In this document: positions 1 to 4,926 of the stretch, piece by piece
Numbering within the stretch: the first letter of the stretch is position 1
Layout of the letters: each line of letters begins with the position of its first letter
DNA from: Acholeplasma sp. CAG:878
Lineage (GTDB): Bacteria; Bacillota_I; Bacilli_A; RF39; UBA660
Direction of reading: 5' to 3'
DNA: 19,479 nt
Assembly (NCBI GenBank): GCA_000432255.1
Contig: HF989904.1
Span: 1-19,479, forward strand
Made by a program: the position numbers and the translations under genes
The notes under the pieces: generated by a model
Seen by the model: the letters and a program-made list of their open reading frames with translations, nothing else
The model's database searches: none
What the model was told of the DNA's origin: nothing

Positions 1-2
1 AC

Positions 3-821
3 GATTTAACAACAGGAAAAGTAAAATGTGAAAAAGGAAATAAACCACAAACAGAATTAACATTTAAAGAAAAAGTTTTAGGTGAAAATAATTCTAACAT
101 AGTAACAACAGGAGATGGATTATACTCAAAAACTACTAACACTGGAACAACATATTATTTTAAAGGAGCAGTAGAAAACAACTATGTAAAATTTGCTGAT
201 ACGATATGGAGAATAGTAAGAGTTAATGAAGATGGAACAATTAGATTAATAACACAAGATAGTGTTATTGAACGTCAGTTATTTAATAGTACATACAACC
301 CATATGATAAAATGTATTATACAAATTCAGAAATCAAAACAGCAGTAGAAAACTGGTATAAAACAAATATAACTGATAAAGGTTTTGATGGAAAAGTAGC
401 AAGTGGAAATTACTTCTGTGAACAAGCAAAAGTAGTATATAATACAGACTTTACTGCTGGAAGTGCGACAGTAGTAACAGAAGATAATTACACACCATCA
501 TTCGATTGTACAACAGATGGAAACGGAAAAGGTGTTGTAAGTGGGAAAGTAGGTTTAATAACAGTAGATGAAGTACTATTTGCAGGTGGAGTAATGGCTA
601 GTAGTTCCAACTTTTATCTAAAAAACGGAAGTATATATTGGATGATGAGCCCCGCCGGCTTCAATGATTTTTATGCTTATGCTTGGCTTGTTGACAGCGA
701 TGGTCATACCGGCCGCAATGGTGTCAACAGTACTTACGGCATCCGCCCAGTTTTGAACCTAAGTGCTGATACGTTTGTGTCTGGAAGTGGAACAAACTCT
801 GACCCTTATATTGTAAAATAA
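3..821 (+). CDS. DUF6273-type surface/secreted protein, 3' part (5' end outside window)
   Basis: The reading frame is open from the left edge (first whole codon at 3) to TAA at 819-821, giving 272 visible residues; the ATG at 312 lies inside the domain and is not the start. The middle carries the core that I associate with DUF6273 proteins (KFADTIWRIVRVNEDGTIRL, roughly residues 64-83). The end has the usual pattern YWMMSP...GIRPVLNLSAD...SGSGTNSDPYIVK. In gut Mollicutes-like bacteria these proteins often have a prepilin-like or signal-anchor N-terminus, which cannot be checked here. The molecular function is unknown; exposure on the cell surface is inferred. About 646-765 is near 50% GC with codons such as GGC, CGC, GCC, ACC and ATC that are rare in the neighbouring genes, so this segment looks imported or diversified (see findings). 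A terminator follows at 876-908. Confidence 0.75.
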   Translation, partial: DLTTGKVKCEKGNKPQTELTFKEKVLGENNSNIVTTGDGLYSKTTNTGTTYYFKGAVENNYVKFADTIWRIVRVNEDGTIRLITQDSVIERQLFNSTYNPYDKMYYTNSEIKTAVENWYKTNITDKGFDGKVASGNYFCEQAKVVYNTDFTAGSATVVTEDNYTPSFDCTTDGNGKGVVSGKVGLITVDEVLFAGGVMASSSNFYLKNGSIYWMMSPAGFNDFYAYAWLVDSDGHTGRNGVNSTYGIRPVLNLSADTFVSGSGTNSDPYIVK

Positions 822-875
822 ATGTAAACAGTTTGCTAAAATGAATAAAATATAAGGTTAATCAGTTAATAAAAT

Positions 876-908
876 AAAACTTAATCATCTAAATGGTTAA
901 GTTTTTTT
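876..908 (+). terminator. Intrinsic terminator after the DUF6273 gene
   Basis: An 11-bp stem (876-886 with 895-905, including one T-G pair) encloses an 8-nt loop and runs into seven T residues at 902-908. It separates the DUF6273 gene from cotE. Confidence 0.8.
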
Positions 909-926
909 AATGTAATGTTTTTTTGT

Positions 927-954
927 ATACAAAATTAGTGTAATCGCATACATT
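927..954 (+). promoter_or_regulatory. Possible sigma-E-type promoter of the cotE homologue
   Basis: CATACATT at 947-954 matches the Bacillus sigma-E -10 consensus (CATACAnT), and ATACA at 927-931 could be the -35, with a 15-bp spacer. B. subtilis cotE is transcribed from sigma-E and sigma-K promoters, so the location makes sense. Caveat: the predicted transcription start (about 961) falls right at the Shine-Dalgarno sequence, leaving a leader of only about 12 nt. Confidence 0.45.
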
Positions 955-972
955 AAAGTGAGGGGTGATATA

Positions 973-1506
973 GTGGCACTATTTAAAGAAATTGTAACAA
1001 AAGCAGTTATTGGTAAAGGTAAAAAAGCTTTTAAAAATAGTTATACCATCAAAACTGATAATAAACCAACAACTGTATTAGGGTGTTGGGTTATAAATCA
1101 CAAATTTAAAGGATATAAAACAGGAAATCAAGTTGGTGTTGATGGCTCATTTGATATTAATATTTGGTATTCTTATGACAATGATTCTAAAACAGCAGTT
1201 GTAAATCAAAAAATTGATTACAATGATTTGTTCAATGTAAAAATCAAAGATGATGCTGACTTATCAGGTGATACTGATATTGTTGTTAGAAGCTTAACTC
1301 AACCAAATTGTTCTAAAGTAAACATAGTAGATGATAATCATATTTCATTTGAAATAGACAAAGAATTGGGTGTTGAAATTGTAGGTGAAACAAAAGTTAA
1401 AATAGCTATTGAAGCAGATGAGGAACCATGGGAAGAAATATTAGATGATGTAGATGATAAAACTTTAGAAGAAATTGAAAAAGTAGATGAAAACTATATT
1501 AAATAG
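973..1506 (+). CDS. cotE: CotE-family outer spore coat morphogenetic protein
   Basis: The product (177 aa from GTG 973) resembles B. subtilis CotE (181 aa, from memory) over its whole length: EIVTKAVIGKGKK at the N-terminus, then LGCWVINHK, GSFDINIWYSYDNDSKT, the QPNC motif, VEIVGETKV and a strongly acidic tail (about the last 30 residues). CotE is placed around the forespore in the mother cell and recruits outer coat proteins. I chose GTG 973 rather than the in-frame GTG at 958 because the ribosome-binding sequence AGGGGTGAT (961-969) sits just upstream of 973 and inside the longer version. It is monocistronic, between two terminators, and may have a sigma-E promoter. Presence of CotE suggests the lineage sporulates or recently did; no other sporulation gene is in the window. 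Confidence 0.85.
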   Translation: MALFKEIVTKAVIGKGKKAFKNSYTIKTDNKPTTVLGCWVINHKFKGYKTGNQVGVDGSFDINIWYSYDNDSKTAVVNQKIDYNDLFNVKIKDDADLSGDTDIVVRSLTQPNCSKVNIVDDNHISFEIDKELGVEIVGETKVKIAIEADEEPWEEILDDVDDKTLEEIEKVDENYIK

Positions 1507-1534
1507 TATCAACTAATTTGTTGATACTTTTTTT
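1505..1534 (+). terminator. Intrinsic terminator after cotE
   Basis: A perfect 9-bp stem (1505-1513 with 1520-1528) with a 6-nt loop runs into a T tract (1528-1534). The stem starts within the cotE stop codon. Confidence 0.9.
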
Positions 1535-1575
1535 AAAGCAAAAATTTTTAAGATTGATTACTTCAACCTTTTTTA

Positions 1576-1604
1576 TTGAAAAAATTATTATTTTTTGATA
1601 AAAT
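1576..1604 (+). promoter_or_regulatory. Sigma-A-type promoter of rnhB
   Basis: TTGAAA (1576-1581), a 17-bp spacer and TAAAAT (1599-1604). The expected transcription start, about 7 nt downstream, coincides with the A of the rnhB ATG at 1611, and no Shine-Dalgarno sequence precedes that ATG, which suggests a leaderless mRNA. Confidence 0.6.
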
Positions 1605-1610
1605 CATATT

Positions 1611-2237
1611 ATGAAAAATGATTTATATGAATATGAAAACAAATTATATAATTTAGGAATTAACAATATAGGTGGGGTTGATGAAGTTGGAAGAGGACCA
1701 CTTATTGGACCAGTTGTAGCTGCTTGCGTAGTATTGCCTAAAGGATTCGTATTAGAAGGATTAACTGATTCAAAAAAACTAAGTGAAAAGAAAAGAGAAT
1801 TATTTTATGATTACATTGTTAAAAATAGTATATATGGAATAGGAATAATTGATGCTGATATAATTGATGAAGTAAATATTTACGAAGCAACTAAACTTGC
1901 TATGTTAGAAGCAATAAAAAATGTGAGAGAACAGGTAAATTTAGAGCATGTTTTAATAGATGCTATGCCACTTGATTTAGATATTGATACAACAAGTATA
2001 ATTAAAGGAGATGCTAAAAGTATAAGTATAGCAGCGGCAAGTGTAGTAGCAAAAGTTACAAGAGATAGAATGATGTATGAATTAGATGATTTATATCCAA
2101 ATTATGGATTTAAAAGTCATAAAGGATATCCAACAAAAAAACATATTGAAGCTATTAATAAATACGGTTTAATTCCTGGATACAGGAAAACATATGGACC
2201 AGTAAAGGAGATATTAAATGGAAATCAAAACAATTAA
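1611..2237 (+). CDS. rnhB: Ribonuclease HII
   Basis: The 208-aa product cleaves the RNA strand of RNA-DNA hybrids and nicks at single ribonucleotides left in DNA. The family signature DEVGRGPLIGPVVAA is at residues 24-38. The four metal-binding acidic residues can be placed at D24, E25, D117 (LIDAM) and D134 (KGD), followed by the conserved IAAASVVAKVTRD. Length is normal for the family (about 200 aa). ATG 1611 is the only sensible start: it lies 12 residues before the fold begins, lacks a ribosome-binding site and probably sits at the transcription start. The 3' end overlaps the next gene by 20 nt, so the two are translationally linked in an operon running to 3321. Confidence 0.97.
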   Translation: MKNDLYEYENKLYNLGINNIGGVDEVGRGPLIGPVVAACVVLPKGFVLEGLTDSKKLSEKKRELFYDYIVKNSIYGIGIIDADIIDEVNIYEATKLAMLEAIKNVREQVNLEHVLIDAMPLDLDIDTTSIIKGDAKSISIAAASVVAKVTRDRMMYELDDLYPNYGFKSHKGYPTKKHIEAINKYGLIPGYRKTYGPVKEILNGNQNN

Positions 2238-2733
2238 AGTCGGTTTTTTACAAACAAATTGTTATATTTTAACTCTTAATGATAAATGTTTAATTATAGA
2301 CCCAGGTGATGAAGCAGACAAAATCATTAAAAATATTGATAAAGATGTAATAGGTATTTTGATTACTCATTATCACTTTGATCATATAGGTGCATTAAAC
2401 AGTTTAAAAGATAAATATAAATGTTCTATATATGATATATATAATTGTAAAAGTAATATGGAAGTTGGTCCTTTTAAATTTGAAACTATAATTACTAAAG
2501 GACATAAAGATGATTGTATAACTTATTATTTTAAAGATAATCAAATGATGTTTGTAGGAGATTTTATATTTAAAGGAAGTATTGGAAGGTGTGACCTTGA
2601 AGGCGGTAATTACGATGAAATGTTAAAATCAATTGAATTAATTAAAAAATATGATGATGACATTAAAGTATATCCAGGTCATGGAGATGAAACTACTTTA
2701 TTATATGAAAAACAAAATAATCCATATTTTTAA
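2218..2733 (+). CDS. Compact metallo-beta-lactamase-fold hydrolase (glyoxalase II/YqgX-like)
   Basis: The 171-aa product has the metal-binding set of the metallo-beta-lactamase fold: THYHFDHIG (H51, H53, D55, H56), H96 (KGH), D115 (FVGDFIF) and H155 (PGHGDET), ending with the NPYF tail typical of the YqgX/glyoxalase II-like group. It is shorter than B. subtilis YqgX (about 210 aa); the loss is between the HxHxDH motif and H96. The substrate is unknown; a small thioester such as S-lactoylglutathione-like compounds is family-based guesswork. The start ATG follows a good AAGGAG about 8 nt upstream, inside the end of rnhB. Confidence 0.85.
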   Translation: MEIKTIKVGFLQTNCYILTLNDKCLIIDPGDEADKIIKNIDKDVIGILITHYHFDHIGALNSLKDKYKCSIYDIYNCKSNMEVGPFKFETIITKGHKDDCITYYFKDNQMMFVGDFIFKGSIGRCDLEGGNYDEMLKSIELIKKYDDDIKVYPGHGDETTLLYEKQNNPYF

Positions 2734-2745
2734 GGATGTGAATTT

Positions 2746-3321
2746 ATGATACTTACTAGTAGTAAAGCTATGGAATATTTAGAAAATGCAAGAGGCGGTG
2801 ATGAAGGATGGATAAATCATTCTATCTGTGTTGGAAACACTGCTGCTATAATTGCAAAAGAATTAAATTTGGATTCTGAGAAAGCCAAAACACTAGGTTA
2901 TATACATGATATTGGAAAATCAGTAGGTGAGTTTAGTAATCATGTTATGAATGGATACAACTATTTGAAAAGTTTGGGATATGATTTAGAATATTGTAAT
3001 ATATGTTTAACTCATTCTTACTTAAACAATGATTATATGTGTACTGCAGGAGGAATACCAGAGGATATACCATTTAGAACACAATTTATCAAAGAACATG
3101 AATATACAATTTATGAAAAAATTATTAACCTATGTGATTTGATGTGTACTAGCAAAGTTTTAACATTAGACAAGAGATTAATAGAAATAATGATTAGAAG
3201 AGGAGCATACCCTAATAGCCAATATCATATAAAAGAAGCGTATAAATTAAAAGAATATTTTGATAATTTATTAGGATTTAATCTATATGATTTATTCCCA
3301 GAAATAAAGAATAATTTATAA
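2746..3321 (+). CDS. HD-domain metal-dependent phosphohydrolase
   Basis: The 191-aa product has the HD pattern H25...H54-D55 (YIHDIGK)...D131 (NLCDLM), which binds one or two divalent metals. Such proteins hydrolyse nucleotides or other phosphate esters; the substrate cannot be told from the sequence. No sensor or second catalytic domain is present. It starts 12 nt after the metallo-beta-lactamase-fold gene behind AAGGATGTGA and is probably the last gene of the rnhB operon. No clear terminator follows it before the thyX promoter. Confidence 0.8.
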   Translation: MILTSSKAMEYLENARGGDEGWINHSICVGNTAAIIAKELNLDSEKAKTLGYIHDIGKSVGEFSNHVMNGYNYLKSLGYDLEYCNICLTHSYLNNDYMCTAGGIPEDIPFRTQFIKEHEYTIYEKIINLCDLMCTSKVLTLDKRLIEIMIRRGAYPNSQYHIKEAYKLKEYFDNLLGFNLYDLFPEIKNNL

Positions 3322-3330
3322 AATTTTTTG

Positions 3331-3359
3331 TTGCTTAAATTTTAATCGTATGTTACAAT
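3331..3359 (+). promoter_or_regulatory. Probable sigma-A promoter of thyX, extended -10
   Basis: TGTTACAAT at 3351-3359 is an extended -10; TTGCTT at 3331-3336 is a weak -35 with a 17-bp spacer. The predicted leader before ATG 3384 is about 18 nt and contains TTGGAGGT. Confidence 0.5.
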
Positions 3360-3383
3360 AATTAATAGTTTTGGAGGTTTATT

Positions 3384-4574
3384 ATGAAAGATATGAATGT
3401 AGAAATTTTAAAAAATTGTTACTTGAAGGAAGATGGAAAACTAGATAGAGAAGAAAGTAAATTATTTTCTGGAAAAGTAGCAGGTGTTTGTTATGCCAAG
3501 GAAGGTTATAGAAAATTAGAAAATGAAGATGTAGAAAAGACTAAAAGAAGAATTAGTATGACCATGGATAATGGACATCATAGTGTCTATGACCATGTTA
3601 CAATTACTTTAAATTTAGAAAATATTCCTAAAATATTAGCAATGGTTTTAAATAATGAACATCAATATACAACAAGTGAAAAATCAGCTCGTTATACAAA
3701 AATTGTTAGAATGGAAGGTTCAGTTATTACTGAAAATGAAGAAATATTATATAACAAATGGTTAGAAATATTTAAAATTAAAATAAAAGAACAATATGGA
3801 AATGTATTTGATGACTCCAAAATAACAAAATTAGCTCAAGAAAATGCTAGATATTTAGTTACTGTTTTTTGTCCAACTACAATGGTTTATACAACTACTT
3901 TTAGACAAATTAATTATATTGCATCTTGGATGAAGGATTATATAGAAAAAGCAAAAACACCATTTGAACTTAAGCTTGCTAAAGCAATGAAAGAATTCAT
4001 TTCTTGTTTAGAAAAAGAAAATATTTTAGAACCTGGATTAATGATGAATGATAAATGTCGTAAACTATCTATTTTTGGTTCAAATTTAGAAAACAAAAGA
4101 CCATATTTTGGTGATGTATACCAAACATTATACAAAGGTTCATTTGCCCAATATGCTCAAGCACATCGTCATAGAACTTTAAATTATCAATTACAAATGT
4201 TAGATGAAAAAGAATATTTTGTTCCACCAATTATTGAAGATGATGAAAAATTAGTTAATGAGTGGTTATCTGATATTAAATCAGTATCAGATGTAACACC
4301 TCAAGGTGAATTAGTATTAATAAGTGAAGATGGAAACTATAGCAATTTTATTTTAAAATGTAAAGAGAGATTATGTTCGGCCGCACAATTAGAAATTATG
4401 AGACAAACATTAAAAACTTTATTAACTTATCAAGAAGAATTAGAACGCACTTCTCATCCACTTAGTGAAGATATTAAAATGTATACAAAAGGTTCAAGAT
4501 GTACATTTAATGATTACAAATGTTCTTCAAGTTGTAATTTTAAAGAAGGAATTAATTGTACTCGTAAAATATAA
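3384..4574 (+). CDS. thyX: Long ThyX-like flavin-dependent thymidylate synthase with two half-repeats
   Basis: ThyX methylates dUMP to dTMP using methylene-tetrahydrofolate and FAD. The product is 396 aa, far longer than usual bacterial ThyX (about 220-250 aa). The N-terminal half has GHHSVYDH (64-71), SEKSARY (98-104) and a segment ARYLVTVFCPTTMVYTTTFRQINYI (155-179) resembling the conserved ThyX end, but the RHR at the start of the signature reads NEH (91-93). The C-terminal half supplies HRHRTLNYQ (261-269) and CSAAQLEIMRQ, like the AQ-EIR stretch near the normal C-terminus. It therefore looks like an internal duplication with the active-site motifs shared between the halves (inference). 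The tail adds four cysteines (C373, C380, C384, C392) that could bind a metal. The start follows TTGGAGGT. No thyA is in the window. Confidence 0.75.
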   Translation: MKDMNVEILKNCYLKEDGKLDREESKLFSGKVAGVCYAKEGYRKLENEDVEKTKRRISMTMDNGHHSVYDHVTITLNLENIPKILAMVLNNEHQYTTSEKSARYTKIVRMEGSVITENEEILYNKWLEIFKIKIKEQYGNVFDDSKITKLAQENARYLVTVFCPTTMVYTTTFRQINYIASWMKDYIEKAKTPFELKLAKAMKEFISCLEKENILEPGLMMNDKCRKLSIFGSNLENKRPYFGDVYQTLYKGSFAQYAQAHRHRTLNYQLQMLDEKEYFVPPIIEDDEKLVNEWLSDIKSVSDVTPQGELVLISEDGNYSNFILKCKERLCSAAQLEIMRQTLKTLLTYQEELERTSHPLSEDIKMYTKGSRCTFNDYKCSSSCNFKEGINCTRKI

Positions 4575-4602
4575 GAATAGTTAAAAACTATTCTCTTTTT
4601 TT
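4574..4602 (+). terminator. Intrinsic terminator after thyX
   Basis: A 9-bp stem (4574-4582 with 4586-4594), a 3-nt loop and a T7 tract at 4596-4602. The tRNA promoter begins immediately downstream. Confidence 0.85.
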
Positions 4603-4610
4603 CTTTAATA

Positions 4611-4619
4611 TGATATAAT
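4611..4619 (+). promoter_or_regulatory. Extended -10 promoter element of tRNA-Thr(CGT)
   Basis: TGATATAAT with TATAAT at 4614-4619, 19 nt before the mature tRNA. No convincing -35 is visible; the upstream position is occupied by the thyX terminator T tract. Confidence 0.6.
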
Positions 4620-4638
4620 TATACTGGTTTTTAAATAT

Positions 4639-4714
4639 GCTGGAATAGCTCAGTTGGTAGAGCAACGCACTCGTAATGCGTAGGTCGTAGGTTCAAGTCC
4701 CATTTCCAGCACCA
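4639..4714 (+). tRNA. tRNA-Thr, anticodon CGT
   Basis: A full cloverleaf of 76 nt with encoded CCA: acceptor GCTGGAA/TTCCAGC, D-arm GCTC...GAGC, anticodon stem ACGCA/TGCGT around loop CTCGTAA, and T-loop TTCAAGT. The anticodon CGT reads ACG. One A-C mismatch lies in the middle of the T-stem. It stands alone. Confidence 0.95.
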
Positions 4715-4768
4715 TATTGTTATTTTGATAGTCAAAAATAAACTATAATTAACAATTATATATTATAT

Positions 4769-4858
4769 AGTGATGGGATGATTTGTGAAAAAATAAAAGT
4801 GTATTGGCAGGATTAGTAATTATACTTTGTATTTCACTTAAGGTGCCCATCATTTTTT
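4769..4858 (+). ncRNA. Candidate structured RNA in the spacer, class not recognised
   Basis: Nested inverted repeats are visible: an outer stem (4769-4777 with 4846-4854, nine pairs including one G-T), an inner stem GTGAAA/TTTCAC (4785-4790 with 4832-4837) and an apical stem around GTAT/ATAC (4801-4804 with 4822-4825). The outer stem runs into a T tract (4853-4858), so the element could end as a terminator. I could not match it to SRP RNA, 6S RNA or a riboswitch class I know. The same DNA also holds a short hydrophobic frame without a good start (4788-4860), so a decayed small gene is the alternative. The helicase gene begins 68 nt beyond the T tract. Confidence 0.35.
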
Positions 4859-4926
4859 AAAGTGTGACATAAAATATATTATTAAATTTTCAATGTTATA
4901 TTATAGTAGATAATTAGGAGAATTAT

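Noticed and set aside
3938..4135. Leftward open frames opposite thyX, helicase, glycosyltransferase, ABC-F and uppP
   Set aside because: All are antisense to well-supported genes, have no ribosome-binding sites and give no recognisable proteins.
4379..4386. GC-rich CGGCCGCA in thyX as a relic of the DGR template
   Set aside because: Only a few bases match the DUF6273 tail, and they are in frame in a conserved protein region.
4769..4858. SRP RNA or 6S RNA in the spacer after tRNA-Thr
   Set aside because: The conserved SRP apical motif is missing and the element is too short for 6S RNA.
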